A stretch of DNA of 58,545 nucleotides from NCBI RefSeq assembly GCF_004104015.1, contig NZ_RYFV01000022.1, forward strand, positions 1-58,545, read 5' to 3'. The translations under genes and the position numbers were made by a program. Positions within the stretch are counted from its first letter, which is position 1; each line of letters opens with the position of its first letter. Below the pieces are notes generated by a model. That model saw only the letters and a list, made by a program, of their open reading frames with translations. It was not told where the DNA came from and did not search any database. The stretch comes from Actinomyces oricola (GTDB lineage Bacteria > Actinomycetota > Actinomycetes > Actinomycetales > Actinomycetaceae). This document shows positions 1 through 8,322 of the stretch, piece after piece.

Positions 1-156
1 CAAAACACACTAGCGCCCACTATACGGTCCACAACACAACCCACCCACCCAGACACACGCCACAAACACAACCAAACACAAACACCAAGCACACACGAAA
101 CCAAACACCACAAACACACGCGACAAACACAAACACCACAATATGGATGGGGTGTG
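1..156 (+). other. rRNA operon spacer, A/C-rich (23S-5S side)
   Basis: This stretch upstream of the 5S gene is built almost only of A and C on the plus strand (runs such as ACACAAACACAACCAAACAC), quite unlike the rest of the window. I see no ORF with credible codon use. By position it should be the internal spacer between 23S rRNA (outside the window) and 5S; the segment around 11-32 resembles the sequence that follows actinobacterial 23S genes, but this is from memory and not tested. Confidence 0.6.
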
Positions 157-279
157 TGGTCCGGTGGTCATAGCGGGAGGGACACGCCCGGACCCATCAC
201 CGAACCCGGCAGCTAAGACTCCCAGCGCCCATGGTACTGCACACAACACCGTGCGGGAGAGTAAGACACCGCCGAACCA
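157..279 (+). rRNA. rrf: 5S ribosomal RNA
   Basis: The sequence contains the characteristic 5S core: GGTGGTCATAGCGGGAGG near the 5' end, CCCGGACCCATCACCGAACC, then AGCTAAGACTCCCAGCGCC, ATGGTACTGCAC and a 3' GGGAGAGTAAGACACCGCC. The ends pair to form helix I: bases 155-168 are complementary to 268-281 apart from one C/A mismatch and one G-T pair. The exact termini are uncertain by a few bases because the pairing extends beyond the usual stem. It is the last gene of an rRNA operon whose 16S and 23S genes lie to the left of the window. Confidence 0.95.
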
Positions 280-496
280 CACACCCCAAAACACACAAAA
301 ACAACACACACCACGCTGTTTAAGAGCACGCCATGCACTCCCGTGCCATCTCGCAGCGATACTGCCATACTGTCCTGTGCCGCAGCGGGTCGCCACCGGG
401 GGCGCCTGTTGGGAAGCCACGGGGAGTGCGCCGGTAGGCTAGCGCTACCGCGCCGCGCCCGACGAGGCACACGCGGCCCACCAAGAAAGAAGGACC
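280..496 (+). other. Post-5S spacer and leader of the TPR gene
   Basis: The first 40 bases repeat the A/C-rich composition of the upstream spacer, then composition returns to normal. I found no U-tailed terminator hairpin and no convincing promoter boxes. A ribosome binding site (AGAAAGAAGGA, 485-495) precedes the ATG at 497. Confidence 0.5.
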
Positions 497-2062
497 ATGG
501 CCCAGGACAGGCGCGACTCCCATCACCGCTCTGGCGGCTCGCACAGCAATCGCCACGGCTTCGGTCCTCGCGACGACAACCGTGGAGGCCATCGCTCGGG
601 GCCTGATGACGGCCAGGGCCGGCGTTATGGGGACCGTGACCACTTCGGCGGTCGCGACCGCTACAGTGAGGGTTCCCGGCGTGAGGGGAACCGGGCGGCG
701 AGGGATTCCCGCGGCCGCAATGACGAGCGCCGCTATGGGCGTGGACGTGATGAGGGCGCGGACTGGCGTCGTAGCGGCAGGCGCCCGGACCGTCAGGGAC
801 GCGGCCATGACAGTGGGTATCGGCGCGAACGCCGTGATGGCGAGGAGTATCGCCCCGGGGACCATGATGGTGAGCGCAGCCGTGATGGTGAGCGCCGCTT
901 CGATGGCCGTGGACCACGTCGCGAGAGGGACGAGCGTCGTGGTGAACGCGGCCGCTACGAGGGCGGTCGCGGCCAAGACCGTGGGCATGGGCGCGACTCC
1001 CGCCGCGACCAGCGCCCCCGGCCGCGTAACCGCGTCACCGCACCGCGCCTGCCCCAGGAGGTTACGGGCCAAGATCTAGAGGCGTCCGCCCGCCGTCAGC
1101 TGCGGGCACTGGGCCGGGCGAACGCGGAGAACGTCGCCCGCCACCTGGTCATGGTTCAGCGTCTCTTGGACACGGACCCGCAGGCCGCCTATGCGCACGC
1201 CCGCTATGCGGCCTCACAGGCCGGACGCATAGCCGTCGTCAGAGAGTCCGCGGGCATTGCCGCCTATCTCGCCGGCCATTACGCCGAAGCCCTACGCGAT
1301 ATCCGCGCCGCTCGCCGACTCTCCGGCTTCGATCTGCACCGTGCCATTGAGGCTGACTGTGAGCGCGCATTGGGCCGCCACGACCAGGCCCTCAAAGCAG
1401 CTCAAGGAGCCGACCCAGCCCAACTCGACGACGTCGAGGAGGCCGAGATCGCCATGGTGGTCTCGGGTATCCGCCATGAGACCGGTAATGATGAGCTTGG
1501 ACTGATCGTCATTGAGGACGCCATCCGTCTTTTCCGTGGCGACCGCGAGACGCTGCGTCGTTTGCACTCCGTGCGCGCTGACCGCCTCCAGGACCTCGGC
1601 CGAGGCCAGGAGGCCGCCGCCATCCGCAGGCGTCTCGGATTGGATGAGGAGACGGCCGAGACGATTGAGGAAGAGGTTGAGGTCTTCGACCTCGTCGATG
1701 ACTATGAAGAGCAGGAGGCGGCCAGGGCGGCTCAAGCCCATGGTGACCAGGACACCGTGGACGAGCAGGCCGGCCAGGAGACCGACCCCGGCCGGGGCTC
1801 GACCCCGGAGGCGGCAGTAGACGCCGACTCCCAACGAACCGGCTCTCAGAACGCTGATCTCCAGCATGCGGATGAGCCGGATGAGGACGCCGCCTGGTCG
1901 GCCGACTTCGCCCAGCGCGTCGAAACCGAGATGGCAGAGCTCCTGGGAGAGGAGCAGGACACGGCCCCCACTCCAGAGCCGGAGCCCGGCCCAGACGGCA
2001 TAGACCAGGTGGAAACTGGGACTGTAGCCGCCGAGCCCGCCGTCGACGACGAGAAGGATTGA
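497..2062 (+). CDS. TPR-like protein with long Arg/Gly/Asp-rich N-terminal tail
   Basis: 521 aa. Residues 1-180 are a low-complexity tail dominated by Arg, Gly, Asp and His with RG and RGRG clusters, expected to be disordered. Residues about 190-385 are helical and Ala-rich, with paired helices of the tetratricopeptide type (for example around HARYAASQAGR and AGHYAEALRDI). The last 130 residues are acidic and again disordered. A TPR protein heads the equivalent block in M. tuberculosis (Rv1691, before the Rv1692 phosphatase), so I read it as that orthologue with lineage-specific tails. The RGG-like tail would suit RNA or ribosome binding, but that is inference. The ATG at 497 has a good RBS. 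Function is unknown. Confidence 0.85.
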   Translation: MAQDRRDSHHRSGGSHSNRHGFGPRDDNRGGHRSGPDDGQGRRYGDRDHFGGRDRYSEGSRREGNRAARDSRGRNDERRYGRGRDEGADWRRSGRRPDRQGRGHDSGYRRERRDGEEYRPGDHDGERSRDGERRFDGRGPRRERDERRGERGRYEGGRGQDRGHGRDSRRDQRPRPRNRVTAPRLPQEVTGQDLEASARRQLRALGRANAENVARHLVMVQRLLDTDPQAAYAHARYAASQAGRIAVVRESAGIAAYLAGHYAEALRDIRAARRLSGFDLHRAIEADCERALGRHDQALKAAQGADPAQLDDVEEAEIAMVVSGIRHETGNDELGLIVIEDAIRLFRGDRETLRRLHSVRADRLQDLGRGQEAAAIRRRLGLDEETAETIEEEVEVFDLVDDYEEQEAARAAQAHGDQDTVDEQAGQETDPGRGSTPEAAVDADSQRTGSQNADLQHADEPDEDAAWSADFAQRVETEMAELLGEEQDTAPTPEPEPGPDGIDQVETGTVAAEPAVDDEKD

Positions 2063-2067
2063 CCCCC

Positions 2068-3138
2068 ATGACCCGGCCCACCGACGCCCCCACCTGCGAC
2101 CTACTGGGTAGCGACCGGCCACTGGCCGCTACCTACGACGTGGCCCTGCTCGACCTCGACGGCGTCTGTTTCGCCGGAGCTGCTCGCGTCCCACACGCCG
2201 CTGAGGGGGTCAACGGCGCCCGGGCCCAAGGCATGCGACTAAGTTTCGTTACCAACAATGCCTCGCGGGCCCCGAGCACCGTGGCGGACAAGCTGGCCGC
2301 CAACGACATTGAGGCCCACCCCAGCGAGGTCTTCAGCGCCGCCATGGATGGCGCCGCCCTCCTGGCCGAGCATGTTCCCACGGGGTCATCAGTGCTGATC
2401 GTCGGCGGCGACGGCTTGCGCCAGGCCGTTCTCGACGAGGGTTTCACCATCGCCGAATCCGCCGCAGATCATCCCGCGGCAGTAATCCAAGGCTGGGACG
2501 CCTCCGTGGATTGGGCCATGCTCTCAGAGGGCCTCTACGCCATTACCGATGGGGCTCTGCACGTGGCCACCAATCTGGACGCCACCCTGCCCACCGAGCG
2601 GGGTTTCGCCCTGGGCAACGGAAGCCTCGTGGCGGCCCTGGCCAACGCCAGCGGCAAGCAGCCCCTGGCCGGCGGCAAGCCCTTCCCCGGCATCTACCAG
2701 CGCGCCCTGGCCCGCTCAGGCGGCACACGCCCGCTGGCAGTAGGCGACCGGCTCAACACAGACCACGTCGGGGCGCGGGCCGCCGCCATCCCCGGCCTGC
2801 ACGTCCTGACCGGCGTGTCCACGGCCCGCGACGTCATCCTCGCCGTCCCCGCCGAGCGCCCCAGCTACCTTCACACGGACCTGCGCGGCCTCCTGGAGCC
2901 CCACCCGGTTCCGGAGCGCATTACTGTCGACGCCCTGGATTGGTGGAAGGTCGGCGGTGAGTTGGCCCGCGTCCACGACGACCGACTGGTCACCAGCAGC
3001 CACGGGGTCCTGGACGGCGACGCCGTCGTCCTGCCGCTGGACACCTACCGCGCCGCCGCCTGCGCCGCATGGGAGCACGCCGATGCCCAGGGCGCCGCCG
3101 GCACTGCGCTGCGCGTCCCCAGGATCACGGTGGCCTGA
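2068..3138 (+). CDS. HAD-superfamily (class IIA) phosphatase
   Basis: 356 aa. Motif I is ALLDLDGVCF near residue 30, motif II lies in FVTNNASR, and the C-terminal cap and acid motifs are visible in GGKPFPGIYQRAL and AVGDRLNTDHVGA. This is the NagD/p-nitrophenylphosphatase type (HAD-IIA), which removes phosphate from small metabolites; the substrate is not predictable. A TTG at 2059 overlaps the previous stop, but the ATG at 2068 is the more natural start, six bases after that stop. It corresponds in position to M. tuberculosis Rv1692 and is translationally linked to the genes on both sides. Confidence 0.9.
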   Translation: MTRPTDAPTCDLLGSDRPLAATYDVALLDLDGVCFAGAARVPHAAEGVNGARAQGMRLSFVTNNASRAPSTVADKLAANDIEAHPSEVFSAAMDGAALLAEHVPTGSSVLIVGGDGLRQAVLDEGFTIAESAADHPAAVIQGWDASVDWAMLSEGLYAITDGALHVATNLDATLPTERGFALGNGSLVAALANASGKQPLAGGKPFPGIYQRALARSGGTRPLAVGDRLNTDHVGARAAAIPGLHVLTGVSTARDVILAVPAERPSYLHTDLRGLLEPHPVPERITVDALDWWKVGGELARVHDDRLVTSSHGVLDGDAVVLPLDTYRAAACAAWEHADAQGAAGTALRVPRITVA

Positions 3139-3142
3139 CCCG

Positions 3143-3349
3143 GTGAGCCATCCCGTGACCACGGAGCAGGACGGACTACCGGACCCCAACCCACGCCCCA
3201 CGCCCCACGAGGGCGCCCTCACCGGGCACCTCGTGGACCACAGTGCCGGCCTTACCGCCCTCGCCTCCCTGCCCCTGGCGGAGCAGGCGGCCGCCCTGGA
3301 CGCCATCCGCGCAGAGCTCGCCTCTACGCTGGACCGGGCCGAGAGCTGA
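3143..3349 (+). CDS. Conserved small protein between HAD phosphatase and TlyA
   Basis: 68 aa from GTG at 3143, five bases after the phosphatase stop. The N-terminus is Pro/Asp-rich and polar; the C-terminal half is an amphipathic Ala/Leu helix (ASLPLAEQAAALDAIRAELA). A short gene sits in the same slot in M. tuberculosis (Rv1693), which supports it being real despite its size. It has no catalytic motif and no membrane segment. Function is unknown; it could be an accessory to the neighbouring phosphatase or methyltransferase. Confidence 0.75.
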   Translation: MSHPVTTEQDGLPDPNPRPTPHEGALTGHLVDHSAGLTALASLPLAEQAAALDAIRAELASTLDRAES

Positions 3350-3359
3350 GGCGCCCAGC

Positions 3360-4229
3360 ATGGCGCGTCTGATCCGCATTGACTCCGAGCTTGTCCGCCG
3401 CGGCCTGGCCCGCTCACGCACCCATGCCGCCCAGCTCATCGCCGACGGCTGCGTCACCCTCGACGGCGCCCCGGTCGCCAAGCCCGCCCGTCAGGTCAAC
3501 CCCGCTCAAGCCATCGAGGTCGCCACGGAGCCCGAGGACGACTATGTCTCGCGCGGCGCCCGCAAGCTCGCCGGGGCCCTGGACGCCCTGGAGGCCCGTG
3601 GCCTGGCCCCCCGCGTCCGCGGACGCCACTGCTTGGACGCCGGCGCCTCCACCGGGGGCTTCACCGACGTCCTTCTGCGCCGGGGGGCGGGGCACGTGGT
3701 GGCCCTCGACGTCGGCTACGGCCAGCTCGCCTGGTCCCTCCAATCCGACCCCCGCGTCACTGTCATGGACCGCACCAATGTGCGCACCCTGACCTCCGGC
3801 GCCCTCACCCCCGCGCCCGGCCTGGTTGTGGGTGACCTGTCCTTCATCTCCCTGACCCTGGTCCTGGAGCCACTCGTGCGCGCCGCCGCCTCCGACGCCG
3901 ACCTCCTGCTCATGGTCAAGCCCCAATTCGAGGTCGGCAAAGGACGCCTCGAGCGCGGCGGAGTCGTACGCGACCCCGCCCTCCACATCGAGACGGTTCT
4001 GACGGTCGCTGAACGCGCCCACGCTCTGGGACTGGGCATTGACGCCATTACGGCCTCCCCCCTGCCGGGCCCGGCCGGCAATGTCGAGTACTTTCTGAAC
4101 ATGCACGCAGGCCGCGCGGGCCACCCCGCTGACCTCACTGGAGACGACCTTGCCGCCGAGACCGCTCGCGCCGTCGCCGAGGGGCCGGCCAGTGCCCCGA
4201 CAAGACACACGACGAGGGAGAGGCGATGA
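3360..4229 (+). CDS. tlyA: TlyA-family 2'-O-ribose rRNA methyltransferase
   Basis: 289 aa. An N-terminal S4 RNA-binding domain (residues 1-60, RIDSELVRRGLARSR) is followed by an FtsJ/RrmJ-type SAM methyltransferase. The SAM loop is LDAGASTGGFTDVLL. The catalytic K-D-K-E set is present: K in SRGARKLAGAL, D in VVGDLSFISL, K in LLMVKPQFEVGK and E in GNVEYF. TlyA methylates C1409 of 16S and C1920 of 23S rRNA and its loss gives capreomycin resistance in mycobacteria. The ATG at 3360 starts just before the S4 domain. The stop overlaps the nadK start (ATGA). Confidence 0.95.
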   Translation: MARLIRIDSELVRRGLARSRTHAAQLIADGCVTLDGAPVAKPARQVNPAQAIEVATEPEDDYVSRGARKLAGALDALEARGLAPRVRGRHCLDAGASTGGFTDVLLRRGAGHVVALDVGYGQLAWSLQSDPRVTVMDRTNVRTLTSGALTPAPGLVVGDLSFISLTLVLEPLVRAAASDADLLLMVKPQFEVGKGRLERGGVVRDPALHIETVLTVAERAHALGLGIDAITASPLPGPAGNVEYFLNMHAGRAGHPADLTGDDLAAETARAVAEGPASAPTRHTTRERR

Positions 4230-5200
4230 CACCCGCACTTGTGCAGCAGGGCGCTCAGCCCACCGACGACGTCGCCCGGCCCGCGAACGAGCACCTACCG
4301 GTCAAGCGGGCCATGATTGTTCAGCGCGACCTCAACGACAAGCCCGTGCCCCCCGACCGCAGAGGGAGCTCAGCCTCCACCGCCCAGGCCGTGGCCCGAA
4401 CCGAGGCCGCCCTGCGCGCCCACGGCGTCGAGCCGGTCCTCCTCGGAGAGCCCACCCAGCCCGGCGAGATCGACTTCGTCATTGTCCTGGGCGGGGATGG
4501 CACTATTCTGCGGGCCTGTGAGGAGGCTCGGGAGCACGACGTCCCCCTGCTGGGGGTCAACACCGGCCGCGTCGGTTTTCTGGCCGAGGCCGACCCGGAG
4601 GCAGTCGAGAAGGTCGTGGCCGACATCGTTGCCGGGCGTTACCAGGTTGACAAACGCATGACCCTCGACATCGAGGTTGAGAACCCCGGGGGAGTCATTA
4701 CCCGGGACTGGGCCCTTAACGAGGCCGCCCTGGAGAAGTGCGACCGTGCCCGCATGATCGAGTTGGCCATTGGCGTCGATGGGCAGGCCGTATCCTCTTT
4801 CGGCTGCGATGGCCTCGTTATGTCAACACCCACCGGTTCAACCGCTTACGCCTTCTCCGGCGGCGGGCCCGTCATCTGGCCTGAAGTCGAGGCCCTGCTG
4901 CTGGTCCCCCTGGCCGCTCACGCCCTGTTCACCCGGCCCCTAGTGCTCGGCCCCGACAACTGCCTGGAGGTCGTCATCCAGTACACCGGGTTCGGCGGCG
5001 CCGAGATTTGGTGCGACGGGCGGCGCAGCCAACTCGTGGGCGCCGGCTCCCGCATCCGCGTCACTCGCTCGGCGCGCCCCGTGCGGCTGGCGCGCCTCAA
5101 CGACGCCCCCTTCTCCACCCGCCTGGTGCGCAAGTTCAGCCTGCCCGTCGAAGGATGGCGAGCCGCAGCATCCCGCGGTAGGGGCAGGAGCCCGCGGTGA
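4226..5200 (+). CDS. nadK: NAD kinase
   Basis: 324 aa. It carries the ATP-binding GGDGTILRA motif at about residue 91 and the NAD-site motif STPTGSTAYAFSGGGP. The enzyme phosphorylates NAD+ to NADP+ in the cytosol. It is slightly longer than usual because of an N-terminal extension of about 30 residues before the first beta strand (KRAMIVQRDL), and the C-terminus is basic. It overlaps tlyA by ATGA and recN by GTGA, so the three are co-translated. The order tlyA-nadK-recN matches M. tuberculosis Rv1694-Rv1696. Confidence 0.96.
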   Translation: MTPALVQQGAQPTDDVARPANEHLPVKRAMIVQRDLNDKPVPPDRRGSSASTAQAVARTEAALRAHGVEPVLLGEPTQPGEIDFVIVLGGDGTILRACEEAREHDVPLLGVNTGRVGFLAEADPEAVEKVVADIVAGRYQVDKRMTLDIEVENPGGVITRDWALNEAALEKCDRARMIELAIGVDGQAVSSFGCDGLVMSTPTGSTAYAFSGGGPVIWPEVEALLLVPLAAHALFTRPLVLGPDNCLEVVIQYTGFGGAEIWCDGRRSQLVGAGSRIRVTRSARPVRLARLNDAPFSTRLVRKFSLPVEGWRAAASRGRGRSPR

Positions 5201-7059
5201 TCGACTCCCTCCACATCGAGGACCTGGGGGTCATCGAGGAGGCCGACCTCGCTTTCGGTGCGGGGCTGACCGCCCTAACCGGTGAGACCGGAGCGGGCAA
5301 GACCATGGTCCTGACCTCTCTGGGCCTGCTGCTGGGGCAGCGCGCGGAGTCCACCGTGGTGCGTGCGGGGGCCGACCGGGCCCTCGTCGAGGGGGCCTTC
5401 ACTGTCGCCCCTGCCTCGCGGGCCGCCGAGCGGGCCGCCGAAGCCGGCGCCGAGCTTGATGAGGACCTTCTCCTGGCCTCCCGCACCGTGCCCGCTACCG
5501 GCCGCTCACGCGCCCACCTGGGGGGACGTGCTGTTCCCTCCTCAGTCCTGGGGGACGTCGGCGCCCACCTGGTTTCCGTCCACGGCCAGGCCGACCAGCT
5601 CCGACTGCGCTCACCCGCGGCCCAGCGCACCGCCCTTGACCTGCTCGGCGGCAGCGAGCATGCTGCGCGCTGCCGCCGCTACGCTCAGGCCTACCGCGCC
5701 TGCCGCGAGGCCGCAGCCCGCCTGGAGGACTGGGAGTCCCGCACCAGTGAGCGCGCCGCCGAGACCAGCCGCCTGCGCGCCTGGCTGGAGTACCTGGAGG
5801 ATCTCGCCCCCAGCGCCGGGGAGGATATCGCCCTGACCCAGGAGGCTGAGCGCCTCGATCACGCCGAGGACCTGCGCCGGGCCGCGGCCATCGCCATCGC
5901 CGCCCTGACCGGAAGCGAAGACGGCGCCGACGAACCGGAGACCATTAGCCTGCTGGCCGGAGCCGAACGCGCTTTGACCCAGGTCTCCGACCTTGACCCG
6001 GTCCTGTCCGAGCTGGCCGCCAGGATCCGCCAACTCGGCATTCTGGCGGCAGACATTGCTGCGGATCTGGGCGACCACCTCGCCGGGATAGACTCCGACC
6101 CCGCTCGCCTGGCCTGGGTCCAGGACCGCCGCGCCGAACTCGCCCGCGCCTGCCGGGAGATCGGGGGGGCCGCCACGCAGATCGACAGTGTTGACGCCCT
6201 CATGGAGTGGGGGCGAGCCGCCGCCGCTCGCCTGGAGGAGCTCGACGGCCCCCAGGACACCGCCGCCATCTTGCGTCAGAACCTGGAGCAGGCTCGGGCC
6301 GGGCTCCTCAGCGTCGGGCGGGAACTCACCGGAGCGCGCCAGGAACTGGCCCAGCGCCTAAGTGCGGAGGTCACCGCCGAACTGACCGGTCTGCAGATGA
6401 CGGGGGCGCGCCTGGTCGTTGACCTGGAGGCCCTGCCCGAGCCCGGCCCCACTGGCCTGGAGTCAGTCGCCCTGCTGCTGGTTGCTCACCCCGGGGCCCC
6501 GGCCCTGCCTTTGGGGAAGGGCGCCTCCGGCGGGGAACTCTCCCGTATTATGCTCGCCCTGGAGGTGGTCCTCGCCGACGCCGCAGCCGGCCGTGGCCCG
6601 GGCGCCGGCCCAGAGACCGCCCCGGCCGGGCAGCCGTATGGACGGGGCGCTGCGGACGCGTCGGGCAGGGGCGCTGACGAGCGTGTTCCTCCTCATAACC
6701 GGACCCTGGTTTTTGATGAGATTGACGCCGGGGTCGGCGGGCGCGCCGCCAGGGAGATCGGACGACGACTCGCCCGCCTGGCCCGCAGCCACCAGGTGGT
6801 GGTGGTCACCCACCTCGCCCAGGTCGCCGCCTGGGCCGACACCCATCTTGTGGTCCACAAGGAGACCTCCGCGGACTGCGCCCCACCCGGAAAGCAGGCT
6901 GCAATCACGCGCACCCGCACCAGTGTGACGGCCGTGACCGGCAAGGCCCGTGAGCGCGAGCTGGCTCGAATGCTCTCGGGGCATGAGGACTCCCAGGCCG
7001 CGGTGCGGCACGCCGCTGAGTTGCTCGCAGAGGCAGCCATGGCACAATCCCAGACGTGA
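5197..7059 (+). CDS. recN: DNA repair protein RecN
   Basis: 620 aa SMC-like ATPase of double-strand-break repair. Walker A is GETGAGKTMVL (residues 29-39), a coiled-coil middle region spans about 150-400, the ABC signature is KGASGGELSRIML and Walker B is LVFDEIDAGVGG, followed by the switch His in VVVTHLAQVAAWAD. Between signature and Walker B there is a Gly/Pro/Ala-rich insertion of about 40 residues (encoded around 6585-6700) that looks like a disordered loop. It starts with GTG overlapping the nadK stop. Confidence 0.96.
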   Translation: MIDSLHIEDLGVIEEADLAFGAGLTALTGETGAGKTMVLTSLGLLLGQRAESTVVRAGADRALVEGAFTVAPASRAAERAAEAGAELDEDLLLASRTVPATGRSRAHLGGRAVPSSVLGDVGAHLVSVHGQADQLRLRSPAAQRTALDLLGGSEHAARCRRYAQAYRACREAAARLEDWESRTSERAAETSRLRAWLEYLEDLAPSAGEDIALTQEAERLDHAEDLRRAAAIAIAALTGSEDGADEPETISLLAGAERALTQVSDLDPVLSELAARIRQLGILAADIAADLGDHLAGIDSDPARLAWVQDRRAELARACREIGGAATQIDSVDALMEWGRAAAARLEELDGPQDTAAILRQNLEQARAGLLSVGRELTGARQELAQRLSAEVTAELTGLQMTGARLVVDLEALPEPGPTGLESVALLLVAHPGAPALPLGKGASGGELSRIMLALEVVLADAAAGRGPGAGPETAPAGQPYGRGAADASGRGADERVPPHNRTLVFDEIDAGVGGRAAREIGRRLARLARSHQVVVVTHLAQVAAWADTHLVVHKETSADCAPPGKQAAITRTRTSVTAVTGKARERELARMLSGHEDSQAAVRHAAELLAEAAMAQSQT

Positions 7060-8261
7060 GGAACCCGTTCCGCAGGCAGGCGGCGTCGGATCCGGACCGC
7101 CTCGGTGGTCCGGTCCGGGTCGACGCGCGCACCAAGAAGCTCACCAAGCGGCTCCAGCCCGGAGACATCGCCGTCATCGACCACACCGACCTCGACCGGG
7201 TCGCCGCCGAGGCCCTGGTGGAGTGCAAGCCGGCGGCGGTCCTCAACGCCGCCCCGTCGGTGTCCGGGCGCTATCCCAACCTGGGGCCCGGCATCCTTGT
7301 TGAGGCTGGCATCCCCCTGGTTGACGACCTGGGACCCGACATTATGCGTCTGCGCGAGGGCCAGCGCGTTGTCGTCGAGTCCGGTGTGGTGGCCCTCAAA
7401 GACAAGGGCACTGTCGTCGCCGAGGGCACCGTTCAGACCCGTGAGAGCGTCGAAGCCTCCATGGAGGAGGCTAAAGCCGGCTTGGCGGTCCAACTGGAGG
7501 CCTTCGCCGCCAACACCATGGAGTACATGCGCAAGGAGCGCGACCTGCTCCTCAACTCCGTGGGCATGCCCGACATCACCACCGACATTAACGGGCGGCA
7601 CGTCCTGGTGGTGGTGCGGGGGTACTCCTACAAGGAGGATCTTCAGGCCCTCAAGCCCTATATTCGCGAGTACAAGCCCGTCATTATCGGGGTTGACGGC
7701 GGCGCCGACGCGGTCCTGGAGGCCGGCTTCAAGCCCGCCATGATTGTGGGCGACATGGATTCGGTGTCCGACAAGGCCCTGACCTGCGGTGCCGAGATTA
7801 TTGTCCACGCCTACCGTGACGGCAGGGCGCCAGGCCTGTCCCGCGTGGAGGACCTCGGTGTGGAGCACAGCGTCTTCGCCGCCACCGGCACCAGCGAGGA
7901 CATAGCCATGCTCATTGCCGACGAGGCCGGCGCCGAGATCATTGTGGCGCTGGGCACGCACGCCACGCTGCTGGAATTCCTCGACAAAGGGCGCGCCGGC
8001 ATGAGCTCGACCTTCCTGACCCGCCTCAAAGTCGGGGGGCGCCTCATTGACGCCAAAGGCGTCTCCCGCCTTTACCGCACCCGCATCTCCGGCTGGCACC
8101 TGGTCATGCTGGCACTGGCGGGCCTGGTTGCGCTGGTCGTCGCCCTCATGGCGACCCCGGCCGGGCAGACCTTCCTGGGCCTGTCCGGGGCCGTGTGGGA
8201 CGACCTCATTGACTTCTTCCGTTCGCTCGTGGGCCTATCCCCGAGCACCCCCAACGTCTGA
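7056..8261 (+). CDS. steA: SteA-like cytokinetic ring / envelope protein
   Basis: 401 aa, starting with GTG in a GTGA overlap with recN. The protein has the thiamin-pyrophosphokinase-like fold characteristic of this family: GDIAVIDHTDLDR near residue 35, PIIGVDGGAD-like IIGVDGGADAVLEAG and MIVGDMDSVSD in the middle, and one C-terminal membrane helix (LVMLALAGLVALVVALMA). SteA works with the membrane protein SteB in cell division and envelope integrity in corynebacteria. Its partner gene follows directly. The same order occurs in M. tuberculosis as Rv1697-Rv1698. Confidence 0.88.
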   Translation: MRNPFRRQAASDPDRLGGPVRVDARTKKLTKRLQPGDIAVIDHTDLDRVAAEALVECKPAAVLNAAPSVSGRYPNLGPGILVEAGIPLVDDLGPDIMRLREGQRVVVESGVVALKDKGTVVAEGTVQTRESVEASMEEAKAGLAVQLEAFAANTMEYMRKERDLLLNSVGMPDITTDINGRHVLVVVRGYSYKEDLQALKPYIREYKPVIIGVDGGADAVLEAGFKPAMIVGDMDSVSDKALTCGAEIIVHAYRDGRAPGLSRVEDLGVEHSVFAATGTSEDIAMLIADEAGAEIIVALGTHATLLEFLDKGRAGMSSTFLTRLKVGGRLIDAKGVSRLYRTRISGWHLVMLALAGLVALVVALMATPAGQTFLGLSGAVWDDLIDFFRSLVGLSPSTPNV

Positions 8262-8270
8262 CGGCTCCAG

Positions 8271-8300
8271 GACCACAAGGACCCACAAGGACCCACAAGG
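8271..8300 (+). repeat. 10-bp tandem repeat in the steA-steB gap
   Basis: Three near-identical copies of ACCCACAAGG (the first reads GACCACAAGG) fill the 61-base gap, followed by ACAAGGAC. Each copy carries an AAGGA-like core, so they resemble duplicated ribosome binding sites, but only the last sequence lies near the ATG at 8323. Confidence 0.8.
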
Positions 8301-8322
8301 ACAAGGACTCAAGGCCTTCACC

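Noticed and set aside
1-140. Possible CRISPR or satellite array in the A/C repeats
   Set aside because: No regular repeat-spacer period; only biased composition.
1-420. Open frames over the A/C-rich start
   Set aside because: The region is 5S rRNA and its spacers.
6693-8099. 468-codon antisense frame over recN/steA
   Set aside because: Shadow of genuine overlapping genes with strong motifs.
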